A stretch of 64,000 nucleotides of DNA. Source: Streptomyces tendae. Lineage in GTDB: Bacteria > Actinomycetota > Actinomycetes > Streptomycetales > Streptomycetaceae. This document shows positions 42,044-51,749 of this stretch, piece after piece; position 1 is the first letter of the stretch; each line of letters opens with the position of its first letter. The position numbers and the translations under genes are program-made. The notes beneath the pieces were generated by a model. The model was not told the DNA's origin. It searched no databases and saw only the letters and a program-made list of their open reading frames with translations. Location of the stretch: NCBI RefSeq assembly GCF_008632955.1, contig NZ_CP043959.1, positions 4,278,001 through 4,342,000 of the forward strand. Reading direction: 5' to 3'.

Positions 42044-42553
42044 GTGACGAGCGACAGCCGCCCGAGACCGCCCACTTCCGGAAGCGAACGCGAGATGCTG
42101 CGCGCCTACCTCGACCACCATCGGGCCACCCTCGCCATGAAGTGCGAGGGACTCACCGACGAGGAGCTGCGGCAGCGGTCGATGCCGCCGTCCACGTTGT
42201 CGCTGCTCGGTCTCGTGCGGCACATGGCGGAGGTGGAGCGGGCGTGGTTCCGCCGGGTCTTCCAGGACAACGACGCGCCCATGGTCTGGTCGGACACGAT
42301 CGACTTCCAGGCCGCCTACGACGCCGACGCCTCGACCCGGGAGGAGGCGTTCACGGCGTGGGAGGCGGAGGTGGAGAACTCCCGCCGCGTGGAGCGGGAG
42401 GCGCCCTCCCTGGAAGAGACCGGACATCAGCCGCGGTGGGGCGAGGACGTGTCGCTGCGCATGGTGATGCTGCACGTCCTGCTGGAGTACGGCCGCCACA
42501 ACGGTCACGCCGACTTCCTGCGCGAGGGGGTCGACGGGACCGTGGGCGCGTGA
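42044..42553 (+). CDS. DinB/DUF664-family protein
   Basis: Four-helix-bundle protein of 169 aa. SEREMLRAYLDHHRATLAMK at the start, LGLVRHMAEVERAWFRR with the first metal histidine, and VMLHVLLEYGRHNGHADFLRE with the paired histidines are the DinB/YfiT-like signature. Members are metal-dependent thiol S-transferases or of unknown function. The GTG start (42044) has AGGAGCGCAGG upstream. It is 88 bases downstream of the SDR gene on the same strand. Confidence 0.9.
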   Translation: MTSDSRPRPPTSGSEREMLRAYLDHHRATLAMKCEGLTDEELRQRSMPPSTLSLLGLVRHMAEVERAWFRRVFQDNDAPMVWSDTIDFQAAYDADASTREEAFTAWEAEVENSRRVEREAPSLEETGHQPRWGEDVSLRMVMLHVLLEYGRHNGHADFLREGVDGTVGA

Positions 42554-42613
42554 CTCCTGCCGTCGGGCCGTGCGGCGCCCCCGGGCCGGTGGACCGGTGG
42601 GGCCGGCGCGCCG

Positions 42614-42668
42614 GTAGGCCCGTAGGCCCGTAGGCCCGTAGGCCCGTAGGCCCGTAGGCCCGTAGGCC
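42614..42668. repeat. Tandem repeat of the 8-mer GTAGGCCC, about 7 copies
   Basis: Six perfect copies of GTAGGCCC and a seventh partial copy in the spacer between the DinB-like gene and the broken amino-acid permease. No coding role is seen. The unit is not a multiple of three, and such arrays are prone to slippage. Confidence 0.9.
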
Positions 42669-42678
42669 GGCGATCGTG

Positions 42679-44041
42679 TCAGCCGGCGTCCGGCGCCGCC
42701 TCCTCGGCCGCCCGCTTGGAGCGGCGCGCGGCGCTGATCGCGGCGAGCACCGTGCCGACCGCCACGATCGCCAGACCGCGCAGCCACACCGCGGCCTCGA
42801 TCTGCGTGGCAAGCACGACGCAGGACGCGATGCCCAGGACCGGCAGCACCACCGGGTCCGGAAGTGGTCGGTCTCCCCGGGTCACGGCGCAGCACCAGCA
42901 CCGCGGTGTTGACCATGAGGAAGACGATGAGCAGCAGCAGGACCAGGGGACGCGAGGGTGGCGACGCTGCCGGTGAGGGCGAGGAGCATCGCCAGGACGG
43001 TGGTGACCGCGATGGCGGCCCACGGCGTGCGGCGGCCCGGCAGCACCTTGGTCAGCGCGCCGGGCAGCAGCCCGTCCTTCGCCATGCCGTAGGCCAGGCG
43101 GGAGGACATGATGCCGGTGAGCAGCGCGCCGTTGGCGACGGCGACGAGCGCGATCGCGCTGAACAGGCGGGTCGGTACGCCGCCCGCCTCCCGCACGACC
43201 TCCAGCAGCGGCCCGCTGGAGGCGGCCAGCCGGTCGGTCGGTACGGCGCGGACGCGGCCAGGCCGACCAGCACGTACACGGCCCCGGCGGTGGCCAGAGC
43301 GCCGAACAGGGCGCGCGGTAGGAGCGCCGGGGGTTGCGGGTCTCCTCGGCGACGTTCACCGAGGTCTCGAAGCCGACGAAGGAGTAGTACGCCAGCACGG
43401 AGCCGCTCAGCACGGCGGCCGCCGCGCCCTTCTCCGGCGCCGAGCTGGTGAGCCGGCCCGGGTCGCCCGTCGCCGCGCAGCAGCCCATGCGCCGAGGCCG
43501 ACGATGACGACCAGTCCGCCCACCTCGACGACGGTGGCGACGACGTTGGCGCGGGTCGACTCCTTGATGCCGCGCGCGTTGACCAGCGCGAGCAGGCCCA
43601 GGAAGACGACGGCGACGAGCGCCACGGGCAGGGTCACGAAGGCCGACAGGTAGTCGCCGCCGAAGCCGCGCGCGAGGGCCGCCACGGAGACGATCCCGGC
43701 GGCCAGCATGCAGAACCCCGCGACGAAACCGGCGAACGGCCCGAAGGCGCGGGTCGCGTAATGGAGGCCGCCCGCCCGGGGATACTTCGTCGCCAGCTCG
43801 GCGTAGGAGGCGGCGGTGAGCATCGCGAGCAGCAGCGCGACGACCAACGGCACCCACACCGCTCCCCGGAGTCGGCCGCGACCTGCCCGACCAGGACGTA
43901 CACACCGGCGCCCAGCACGTCGCCCAGGATGAAGAAGTACAGCAGCGGGGTCGTCAGCGCGCGTTTGAGGGCCGTCGGCTCCTGTGCCGTTCCCTGTGTG
44001 TGCGTGCGCGTCCCTGCCTGGTCACCGACTCGTCTTGCCAT
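42679..44041 (-). pseudogene. Amino-acid permease (APC family), multiply frameshifted
   Basis: Pieces of one permease of about 450 aa appear in order in changing frames: TTPLLYFFILGDVLGAGVYVL near the start, AAASYAEL-type helix and GGLHYATRAFGPFAGF, then SGSVLAYYSFVGFETSVN, then the segment with NGALLTGIMSSRLAYGMAKD, then LIVFLMVNTAVLVL and a C-terminal hydrophobic pair. At least six frame changes are needed, near 43864, 43475, 43315, 43245, 42946 and 42880. Most are explained by one missing base in a G or C run. The ATG at 44041 is intact. Either a decayed gene or a stretch with deletion errors; the protein remains readable throughout, which favours recent change or error. Confidence 0.8.
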
Positions 44042-44158
44042 GACGCCACGTATCCCCCGTGCCGGCGATTGCACGCCCGTCGACCCGCCGGGGCGGGGAT
44101 GGGCCGCGTCACACCGCTCGTCCGCGGCCGGCCGTCCGTCAGGCCGGGCAGGACCGTG

Positions 44159-46682
44159 TCAGGCCGCCTCAAGCGGCGCGGGGCCGAGGCAACCTCGGCG
44201 GGTACGTCGCGGGGAGCGGCCGTCACCGGTCCCGTCCGGGCAGCGGAGCGGGGGTAGTCCAGTTCGGCCCAGACGACCTTGCCGTCCGGAGCCGGCCGCG
44301 ACCCCCACCTGCGGGACAGCTTGGCGACGAGGAACAGGCCACGGCCCCCCTCGTCCGTGGTGCGCGCGCGGCGCGGGTGCGGGGTGAGCGTGCTGCCGCC
44401 GTCGGCGACCTCGACGGTCAGCACCTTGTCGCGCAGGAGCCGCAAACCGACCGGCCCCGGCCCGTCGCCGTGGCGGAGGGCGTTGGTGACCAGTTCGCTG
44501 ACGAGCAGTAGCGTGGCGTCGACGAGGCCGTCCAGACCCCACTCCCCAGCTGCCGTGCCGCGAGGCCCCGGGCGGTACGGACGGCCCGCGGGTCGCCGTC
44601 CAGGGTCCAGGTGGCCTCCCGGCATGGACCGAGGGCGCGCGTACGGGCGAGGAGAAGGGTGACGTCGTCGCAGGGGTCGCGTTCCGCCAGGGGCCGGGTC
44701 GCCGCGTCGCACAGGTCCTCCAGGGAGCGGCCGGGCCGGGCGAGGGAGCCGGCCAGCCGGTCCATGCCCGCGTCGAGGTCGTGCGCGCGGGTCTCGATCA
44801 GGCCGTCGGTGTACAGGGCGAGGACGCTGCCCTCGGGCAGGTCCACCTCGACGGCCTCGAAGGGGTCGCCGAGGCCGACGCCGAGGGGTGTTCCGGTGGG
44901 GAGGTCGAGGTAGTCGACGTGCCCCTGGGGGTCGACGACCGCGGGCGGGGGGTGTCCGGCGGAGGCGAGGGTGCACCGCAGGGTGGCGGGGTCGTAGACG
45001 GCGTACAGGCAGGTGGCGCCGGCCACCGCGGGGACCTGTTCCGGCAGGTCGCAGTCCTCCTCGCCCAGCCGCTGCACCGTGTCGTCGAGGTGGGCCAGCA
45101 GCTCGTCGGGGGGCAGTTCCAGGCCGGCGAGGGTGCGGACGGCGGTGCGGAGGCGGCCCATGGTGGCGGCGGCGTGCAGGCCGTGCCCGACCACGTCGCC
45201 GACGACGAGCGCCACCCGCGCACCGGACAGCGGGATCACGTCGAACCAGTCGCCGCCGACGGAGTGGTCCACGTCCGCGGGCAGGTAGCGCGACGCCACG
45301 TCGACGGCCGTGCCGCCGGTCGGGCGCCTGGGGAGCAGGGTGCGCTGCAGGGCGAGGGCGGCGTTGTGCTTGCGCGTGTACCGGCGGGCGTTGTCCAGGG
45401 ACTGCGCCGCGCGGCCGACGAGTTCCTCGGCCAGCAGCAGGTCGGTCTCGTCGAACGGCTCGGACTGGCGCGTGCGTACGAACAGGGCCACGCCCAGCAG
45501 GGCGCGCCGGGCCCGGATGGGCACGGCCATGATCGAGTGCATGCCGTGCTCGCGGACCCTGCGCGCCAGCGCGGGCACCTCGTCGACCCACGGGCTCGAC
45601 GCGCTGTCGCGGACCTGTTCGAGCTGCGGGCGCCCACCGCGCAGCACCCCGGCCAGCGGTGAGACCGGCGGTACGTGCACCAGCTCGCCGCGCATCCACG
45701 GTGACTCGGGCACACCCCGGTGGATCGAGGCGAGGCCCGCGCGGCGCAGGCCGGGGAGGTTGCGGCCGGTCGCGCCGACGCGGACCGGCGGCCCCTGGCC
45801 GAAGGACAGCGACTGCTCCAGGTCCACGGCCACGTAGTCGGCGAGCAACGGCACGGCGACGTCGGCGAGTTCCTGGCCGGTCTGCATCACGTCGAGGGTG
45901 CTGCCCAGCCGCGCGCCGATCCGCCCGAGAACGGCGAGGCGCTCCCGCGTCCGCCGGTGCCGTAGGACGTCCGTGCTGAGGACGCACACGCCGAGCGCCC
46001 GCCCGTCGGCGCCCTGCAGGCACTGGAACGACACGGCGAAGGTGTGTTCCCTGCCGGAGCCCGTCGGCAGCCAGGTGCGGTACTCGTGGACCTTGGTCGT
46101 GTTGCTGTGCAGCGCCTGCCGCATCACGGCTTCGAGCACGTCGGCCTCGGGCCCCGGCCGCACGTCGCTCACCCGCCGCCCGAGCCGCCGGCCGACCGGG
46201 ATGCCGTCGTGGTCCTCCACCGTGTCGTTCGCCCAGAGGCAGCGGAGTTCCGTGTCCCGGACGACGACGCCGACGGGGTCTCCGGCGAGACGGGCCGGCC
46301 CCACGGCCGCACCCCTCGGGCCGTCGGGCAGCGCGGCGGTGCCGGCCAGGGACACCAGCCGGCTCCCCGCTCCCCGCAGCCCGCGCACCGGGGAGACACG
46401 CAGGGTGACGTCGAGGAGACGGCCGTCGAGGTGGCGCGCTTCCGCCCTCCCCGGCCCGCTGTCGCCCGACCCGCACGCGTCCGCGTCGCCGGGCGTCTCC
46501 CGCCCGCTCGCGAGGCCGGGAAAGACCAGGCCGGCGGCCCGGCCGACGGCGTCACCCGGGGCGAGTCCGGTGAGCCGGCGGGCCTCCCGGGTCCATCCGA
46601 TCACCGTCCCGTCGTCGTCGAGCAGGGCCAGCGCGGTGTCGGAGATGTCGGCACTGCTCATCGGCTTGTCGAGAGTCACCAT
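44159..46682 (-). pseudogene. SpoIIE-type PP2C phosphatase with PAS, GAF and HATPase domains, one frameshift
   Basis: Large signalling protein. From the ATG at 46682: a PAS domain (about 10-120), a second PAS (about 130-235), GAF (about 250-390), then the PP2C/SpoIIE phosphatase (about 420-640: GGDWFDVIPLSGARVALVVG, SAGHPPPAV, LYTDGLIETR). The frame breaks in a GGGG run at 44544-44547. Restoring one G leads straight into a HATPase (LVDATLLLVSELVTNALRH, DEGGRGLFLVAKL). As given, that frame runs to 43954, into the permease start; a second small shift would end it at 44159, so the 3' end is uncertain. A usual Streptomyces anti-sigma-factor control protein if intact. Confidence 0.78.
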
Positions 46683-46901
46683 GGTCGGTCCGGCTTCGGT
46701 CGTGGAAGGTTGGTGTCCGCCCCTTTGCAGAGGGATGACCGTCCGGACGGCCGCCGTGTGACAGGGCCGGGACCTTTGGGCGGCCGGCAGGCCGGTGGCC
46801 GCGGCGGACTCCGCCGGTCCGGGAAATCGGGAGTACTCATCGCCGCGGAACTGGGCATTCGGTAGTCGCCGAATCCGCTCACATGTGAGGAGTGCAGTCC
46901 C

Positions 46902-47393
46902 ATGCCCGAGACATCGGACGTCGTCGAGCTGATCCTTCGAGACCACCGGCGCATGGAGGACCTGTTCCGCCTGATGCGCAGCGTCGAGGACGACCGGGGC
47001 GCCGCGCTGCGTGAGTTCTCGGATCTGCTGATCGCGCACGCGCTGGCCGAGGAGTCCAAGGTGTACCCCGCGCTGAAGCGGTACAAGAACATCGACGACG
47101 ACGAGGTCGAGCACGGCGAGGACGAGCACGACGAGGGCAACCAGGCTCTGCTGGAGCTGCTCCAGGTGGAGGAGATCGGCAGCGACGAGTGGGACGAGAA
47201 GCTCGAGGAGCTCGTCGAGGCCGTCACGCACCACGCCGACGAGGAGGAGCGCACGATCCTCAACGGCGCCCGGGAGAACGTGCCGATGGAGCGGCGTGAG
47301 GAGCTGGGCGCGGCGTTCCGGGAGGAGCGGGAGCGCCTGCTGAAGTCGGGCTGCGGCTCCGTCGACAACGTCCGCAAGATCGTCGAGTCCTGA
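46902..47393 (+). CDS. Hemerythrin-domain protein
   Basis: Four-helix protein of 163 aa. DVVELILRDHRRMEDLFRLM (first His), LIAHALAEESKVYPAL, EHDEGNQALLELL and AVTHHADEEERTIL supply the HHE metal ligands for a di-iron site. It could bind O2 or act in redox/iron stress. The ATG at 46902 is preceded by GAGGAG. It diverges from the SpoIIE-type phosphatase gene and converges with an SRPBCC gene. A second hemerythrin protein, next to a second SRPBCC protein, occurs at 62860-63555. Confidence 0.92.
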   Translation: MPETSDVVELILRDHRRMEDLFRLMRSVEDDRGAALREFSDLLIAHALAEESKVYPALKRYKNIDDDEVEHGEDEHDEGNQALLELLQVEEIGSDEWDEKLEELVEAVTHHADEEERTILNGARENVPMERREELGAAFREERERLLKSGCGSVDNVRKIVES

Positions 47394-47419
47394 CCCGCGG
47401 CCTGCCCCACGGCGCGCGA

Positions 47420-47454
47420 AAAGGCCGGCCCCCCGGGAACGGGGGCCGGCCTTT
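47420..47454. terminator. Bidirectional terminator hairpin
   Basis: AAAGGCCGGCCCCC and GGGGGCCGGCCTTT form a perfect 14-bp stem with a 7-base loop, with A and T runs at its ends, between the convergent hemerythrin and SRPBCC genes. Confidence 0.85.
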
Positions 47455-47477
47455 CGGTGTGTTGCCGTTCGCCGGCG

Positions 47478-47951
47478 TCAGTGGCCGGCGGCCGGGTCCT
47501 GCGGACGGATGCGGCCGTGCCAGCCGCCGGAGCTGCCCCCGCCCTCGACGTAGTCCTTGAAGCGGTGCAGATCCCCCTTGACCCGCCGGTCGATCAGCCC
47601 GAGGGCGTCCGCGCCCTTCTCCGCCATGCCGGTGGGCTCGACGTCCATGGTGAGCTCCACCCGGGTGCGGGTGTCGTCCAGCGGCTCGAAGCGGACGGAG
47701 CCGCGCTGCTGCGTCTCGCCCCCGATGGTCCGCCAGGTGACCCGGTCGTCGACGAGCTGGTCCACGATCTCCGTGTCGAACTCGCGCTTCACGCCACCGA
47801 TCTTCGTGGTCCAGTGGTTGTGGCGGTCGTCGAGCTGCGTCACCTCCTCGACGCCCTCCATGAAGCGCGGGAAGTCCTCGAACTGCGTCCACTGGTCGTA
47901 GGCCCGGCGGACGGGGACGTTGACGTCGACCGTCTCCTTGACCGTGCTCAT
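47478..47951 (-). CDS. SRPBCC (cyclase/dehydratase-like) family protein
   Basis: START/Bet v1-like fold protein of 157 aa. VDVNVPVRRAYDQWTQFEDF, FPRFMEGVEEVTQL, the long strand HNHWTTKIGG and the C-terminal helix RRVKGDLHRFKDYVE fit the polyketide-cyclase-like group that is abundant in Streptomyces and usually of unknown function. It ends in a short Gly/Pro tail. The ATG at 47951 has AGGAGGG upstream. A GGGTAC box at 48036-48031 on this strand could be a SigB-type -10, but the matching -35 is weak. A paralogue lies at 62039-62572. Confidence 0.9.
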   Translation of the reverse strand: MSTVKETVDVNVPVRRAYDQWTQFEDFPRFMEGVEEVTQLDDRHNHWTTKIGGVKREFDTEIVDQLVDDRVTWRTIGGETQQRGSVRFEPLDDTRTRVELTMDVEPTGMAEKGADALGLIDRRVKGDLHRFKDYVEGGGSSGGWHGRIRPQDPAAGH

Positions 47952-48113
47952 GGGTCCCTCCTGGATTCTCTGGCGAAGGGCCGGCGTGCCGGGCACGTCG
48001 GCCTCCTGTTCGGATCGTCCGGGACGGCGGGTACCCGGCAGACGCGACCTCAAAGATCCCCGATCGCGGCGGGCTTGCGGATGCGCGTCAACGCCCTTGC
48101 CTGTGGAGCCGTT

Positions 48114-48935
48114 TCACCGCTCGGAGAGGTTGTCCAGGACCTCGGCGGCCAGCCGTTCCGCGTCGTCGACCGCCGCCGCCAGACGGTCCGGGGCCGCGTC
48201 GAGCGTGCCGAACAGGCCGTGGGCGCGGGCGGAGAAACCGGCCGGGGCGGCGGGAAGCCCACCCGCGGCGCGGACGGCGTCCTTCTCGTTGAGCACCCAG
48301 GTCCCTGCCCCGGCGTGCAGGGCATGGACGAGGAGTCCGACCGCGCGGTAGAGGCAGCCGGCGACGTGGAAGGCGTCGCCCCGGGGCACGCCCTTGCGGG
48401 CGGCGGCCAGGATGAACGGCACCTCCCAGCGTGCCTGACCGATCAGCGTGTCACGCAGCGGCCGGGGGTACGAGGAGCGGATCCGGGCGCGCAGGGCGGT
48501 CAGTTCGCCGGTGGGGTCGGTGAGGACGCGGCCGAGGGCCACCTCGCCGGCGTACGTGTGGGAGGAGAAGCCGAACGGGTGGCCGGCCTGGACACCCGCC
48601 TCGACGTGTCCGTCCCCGCACTGCTGCCAGACCCGGTGCACGCGGTCGAGGTCGCGGTAGATCCAGTCGACGTGTGTGCCGTCGACGGTCAGCCACCCGC
48701 CGCCGTCCACCCACGGCCCCCAGCCGCCCGGTTCGGTCACCTGCACCGGGGCCCCGGTGAGCTCGGCGGCCAGCCCGCGCAGCGCCGTCGTGTCCAGTGA
48801 GGCGCGGTAGTAGAGACCGAGGTCGACGTCCGAGTCGGGGCGGTGCGTGCCGCGGGCGCGACTGCCTCCGAGGGCGACCGCGACGACGCCGTCGACGGCC
48901 TGCAACCGGTGCGCGATGCGGGAGATCTCGTCCAT
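48114..48935 (-). CDS. Nucleotidyltransferase-domain protein
   Basis: Protein of 273 aa with an N-terminal polymerase-beta-type nucleotidyltransferase. LGGSRARGTHRPDSDVDLGL gives the GS motif and the catalytic DxD, and a third acidic residue is in DGTHVDWIY. The C-terminal half is helical, like aminoglycoside-adenylyltransferase or MNT/HEPN-type partners (LIGQARWEVPFILAAARKG). It may adenylylate a small molecule or protein; no substrate is indicated. I chose the ATG at 48935; upstream codons look non-coding. The gene stands alone on the minus strand. Confidence 0.87.
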   Translation of the reverse strand: MDEISRIAHRLQAVDGVVAVALGGSRARGTHRPDSDVDLGLYYRASLDTTALRGLAAELTGAPVQVTEPGGWGPWVDGGGWLTVDGTHVDWIYRDLDRVHRVWQQCGDGHVEAGVQAGHPFGFSSHTYAGEVALGRVLTDPTGELTALRARIRSSYPRPLRDTLIGQARWEVPFILAAARKGVPRGDAFHVAGCLYRAVGLLVHALHAGAGTWVLNEKDAVRAAGGLPAAPAGFSARAHGLFGTLDAAPDRLAAAVDDAERLAAEVLDNLSER

Positions 48936-49492
48936 CGGCACGAGTGTGCCGAACCGGAGGCCTCGTGGCGACCGCGTTTCGGCCGAGGAGGAGCGCAACC
49001 TTGTCAGGCCGGTGGCGGGCGCCGCGTCCGACGGCGCGTCCCGGTCGCGGGGTGGACCTCAGCGGCGGTGCCTGCCACGTCATCCCGGGTGGCTGGAGCA
49101 ACGGCGAGGGCTCCGGGCCGGGGTCGTCGGTGTGAACGACTCCGGCGCGCGTGGGGTCGAAATCGGCGGGCCAGCGGGTGCGCTCACTGGTCGGCGCTCC
49201 GGTCAGGCGCGCTTCGAGGAGGCTCGCGGTGCTCAGGTCGGTGCCCCGGGCGGCGCGGTCCGGGGTCGGTGCGACGCGTGTTCCCTGCTCCGTCAGGTGG
49301 GCGGCCTGCTCGGGGGCGCTCGGCCGGGGGCGGGCCCACCGCCCGCGGGACCGGCACGATCCCGAGCACCCGGCGACTGCCGTGCGCGAGCTGGAGGCCG
49401 GCGGACGAGCGGCCGCCGCCGTCCATCCGGCGGCGGCCCGTGACGGGGGCCGGACGATGCGGAAGTGGCCCCTCACGGGCACACGTTGCCGG
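48936..49492 (-). other. Intergenic region with possible decayed coding remnant
   Basis: 557 bases without an intact gene. On the minus strand 49311-49069 reads as a frame with normal Streptomyces codon bias (AHLTEQGTRVAPTPDRAA, TGAPTSERTRWPADFDPTRA) but has no start or plausible ends. An adjacent frame (about 49400-49340) reads LQLAHGSRRVLGIVPVPRA. This could be a gene remnant broken by frameshifts. I recognise no family. Confidence 0.3.
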
Positions 49493-50638
49493 TCACGTGC
49501 AGAAGGCCGTGTCGACGGCGGACATCACCGCCAGGGCCGACTCCTCCGGGTCGCCGCCGAACGTTCCCGGCAGCGCGGTCACCGCCAGCCCGACGGAACG
49601 GCCGTCGTCGGTGGCGCCGCCCCGCGTCTCGTAGCCGTCGATGTCGCCGCCGTGACCCCAGTACACGCCGCCGCAGCTCAACGGGACACTGAACACACCG
49701 AGTCCGTAGCGCCACCCCGGCAGCACCGGGGCGTCGACCGTCTTGCGCATCTCCGCCAGCAGTGCGGGCGGGAGCAGCCGGCCGTCGAGCAGGGCGCGGG
49801 AGAACCGGGCCAGATCGCCGGGGGTCGAGATCAGCTGTCCGGCCGCGCCGCCCCAGGACGGGTCCATGACGGTCGCGTCGACGACCCGGTCGTCGTCGAG
49901 GCGGGCAAGGGCGTATCCGTGCGGGTGCGGTCCGCGGATGGTCTGCTCGCCCGGCCCAGGCCAGTAGGTGTGGCGCAGGCCCGCCTTCCTGATCACCCGT
50001 TCCCTGATCTCCTCCTGCACGGGGCGCCCGGTCACCCGCTCGATCAGCAGCCCCGCGAGCAGGTAGTTGGTGTTGCTGTACTCCCAGTCGGTGCCGGGCT
50101 CGAACGTCGCGGGGTGGGCGAGGGCCGCGGCGAGCAGGTCGTGCGGCTGGAAGAACCGGTGCTGGATGTTCTCGAAGTTCTCCAGGCCTATGTGCTCGGT
50201 GTAGTTGGGGAGCCCGCTGGTGTGCTGCAGCAGGTGCCGCACGGTGATCGCCTCGGCGTCGATGCCCTCGCCGCGCACGAGTCCGGGGAGGTACCGCTCG
50301 ACGGAGGCGTCGAGTCGGACCTTCCCCTCCGCCACCAGTTGCAGGACAACGACCGCCGTGAAGGTCTTGGTGTTGCTGCCCGCGCGGACCTGCCCGTCGT
50401 GCGGGACCGGCACCTGGCGGTCCCGCCGTGACGAGCCTGCGACGAGCGATGTGGTGCGGCCGTTCTTGCTCGTCCAGGCGAGCGCGGCCGGGTAATGCTC
50501 CTCCGTGACCAGCGTGTTGAGGCTCTGCTGGAGGGGCGAGCGGGTGGGCGGCCCGGCGACCGCCGCACCGGTGACCGTGGTGCTCAGCAGGCCCGCCGCC
50601 GCGACGACGAGCAGACTCCTGCGCAGGGTTGACGTCAT
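49493..50638 (-). CDS. Secreted serine hydrolase (beta-lactamase/DD-carboxypeptidase family)
   Basis: Exported protein of 381 aa. The signal peptide is RRSLLVVAAAGLLSTTVTGAA, ending near residue 27. The catalytic SxxK is SNTK, preceded by QVRAG; YSNTNY supplies the second motif and WGHGGDIDGY the third (HGG). LLQHTSGLPNYTEH is typical. It resembles R61-type DD-carboxypeptidases and esterases, acting outside the membrane on peptidoglycan stems or D-peptides. ATG 50638 with AAGGAAC upstream; a GTG four codons earlier with AAGGAG is also plausible. Repeats at 50793-50863 lie upstream. Confidence 0.92.
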   Translation of the reverse strand: MTSTLRRSLLVVAAAGLLSTTVTGAAVAGPPTRSPLQQSLNTLVTEEHYPAALAWTSKNGRTTSLVAGSSRRDRQVPVPHDGQVRAGSNTKTFTAVVVLQLVAEGKVRLDASVERYLPGLVRGEGIDAEAITVRHLLQHTSGLPNYTEHIGLENFENIQHRFFQPHDLLAAALAHPATFEPGTDWEYSNTNYLLAGLLIERVTGRPVQEEIRERVIRKAGLRHTYWPGPGEQTIRGPHPHGYALARLDDDRVVDATVMDPSWGGAAGQLISTPGDLARFSRALLDGRLLPPALLAEMRKTVDAPVLPGWRYGLGVFSVPLSCGGVYWGHGGDIDGYETRGGATDDGRSVGLAVTALPGTFGGDPEESALAVMSAVDTAFCT

Positions 50639-50792
50639 GTTCCTTCGCACCGGCACTCCTTCTGGCGTGGATCGACACCGGAAACGATGCCGGTGCCGGT
50701 GCCGGAGGTCAGTCCCGCCTGCGCCCGAATCCGTGGTGTACCCAGCACCACCCCGTCGACGGCGGCCAGGGGCCGGTCCACGGGCCGCCGAA

Positions 50793-50863
50793 GGCCGGTT
50801 CAGGACCGAAGGCCGGTTCAGGACGAAGGCCGGTTCAGGACCGGCCGGTTCAGGACCGGCCGG
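50793..50863. repeat. Direct repeats of GGCCGGTTCAGGACC
   Basis: Four tandem copies of GGCCGGTTCAGGAC with 1-4 variable bases between them (unit 15-18 bases), plus a partial fifth (GGCCGG). They lie in the spacer upstream of the secreted hydrolase and run into the last codons of the XRE-family gene. Role unknown. Confidence 0.8.
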
Positions 50864-51749
50864 CGCGTCCCTCGCCCTCGGCGTCCGTGTCGGCGGTCGG
50901 GCACGTGAGGGTCCAGCTCGCGAGCAGGTCGAGGGCCCGCTTCGACGGCGAGCCCTCCTCACAGGTGTAGACGAAGAGGGTGGTGTCGGGGTCGCCCGGC
51001 AGGGCGAGGGTCTCGTACTGGACGGTCAGCTCACCGACGAGCGGGTGCCGCAGCCGCTTGGAGCCGTGGGTGCGCTGGTGCACCCGGTGCTGCTCCCACC
51101 ACCGGTCGAACTCGGCACTCCGCTCGCGCAGTTCCCCGATCAGCTCGGTGGTCGCCCGGTCCTGCGGGTCGCGGCCCACTTCGAGGCGCAGGCTCTCCAC
51201 GGCGGTGCGGGCCTGGTCCTCCCAGTCGACGAACAGCTCCCGGGCCGCCTCGTCGAGGAACATCCAGCGCGCGTAGTTCCGCTCGGGCCGGGGCTTGCGG
51301 TCGAAGTCCGCGAAGAGGACGCGGGCCATGCGGTTGGCGGCCAGGATGTCCGTCCGCCGGCCCAGGACCAGAGCGGGCTCGCCGTCGAACGCGTCGATCA
51401 GCTGGTGCAGGCCCGGACGCAGGCGCTGCACGGCGGCCGGGCGCCGGGGACCGCGCGTGGCGGCCGCGGTGATGCCGAAGAGGTCCTGGAGGTGGGCCTT
51501 ACCGGCCGCGTCGAGGCCGAGGGCCCGCCCCAGGGCCTCGACCACGGCGGGCGAGGGGGTGATGCGCCGGCCCTGCTCCAGGCGGGTGTAGTAGTCGGTG
51601 GACACCCCGGCGAGCAGGGCGACCTCCTCCCGGCGCAGCCCCGGCACCCGGCGGACCCGGTTGTCCGGGGGGAGACCGGCCCGCGAGGGATCGACCTGCG
51701 CCCGAGCCCGTCGCAGGAAGTCGGCCAGTTCACGGTTCGTCTCAGCCAC
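50850..51749 (-). CDS. XRE-family regulator with MmyB-like ligand domain
   Basis: Transcriptional regulator of 299 aa. The helix-turn-helix covers about residues 35-85 (LRREEVALLAGVSTDYYTRLEQGR). The C-terminal MmyB-like domain (about 110-280) has DILAANRMARVLFADF, NYARWMFLDEAARELFVDWE and HPLVGELTVQYETLALPGD. Such proteins often control a divergent SDR gene, as here (51939-52799). The GTG start (51749) has GGAGGAC upstream. It probably binds a lipid or small hydrophobic ligand, by family analogy. Confidence 0.93.
   Translation of the reverse strand: MAETNRELADFLRRARAQVDPSRAGLPPDNRVRRVPGLRREEVALLAGVSTDYYTRLEQGRRITPSPAVVEALGRALGLDAAGKAHLQDLFGITAAATRGPRRPAAVQRLRPGLHQLIDAFDGEPALVLGRRTDILAANRMARVLFADFDRKPRPERNYARWMFLDEAARELFVDWEDQARTAVESLRLEVGRDPQDRATTELIGELRERSAEFDRWWEQHRVHQRTHGSKRLRHPLVGELTVQYETLALPGDPDTTLFVYTCEEGSPSKRALDLLASWTLTCPTADTDAEGEGRAGRS

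Noticed and set aside
48008..48036. SigB-type promoter upstream of the SRPBCC gene (GGGTAC box)
   Set aside because: The -10-like box is present, but no matching GTTT-type -35 at the required distance; too weak to annotate.
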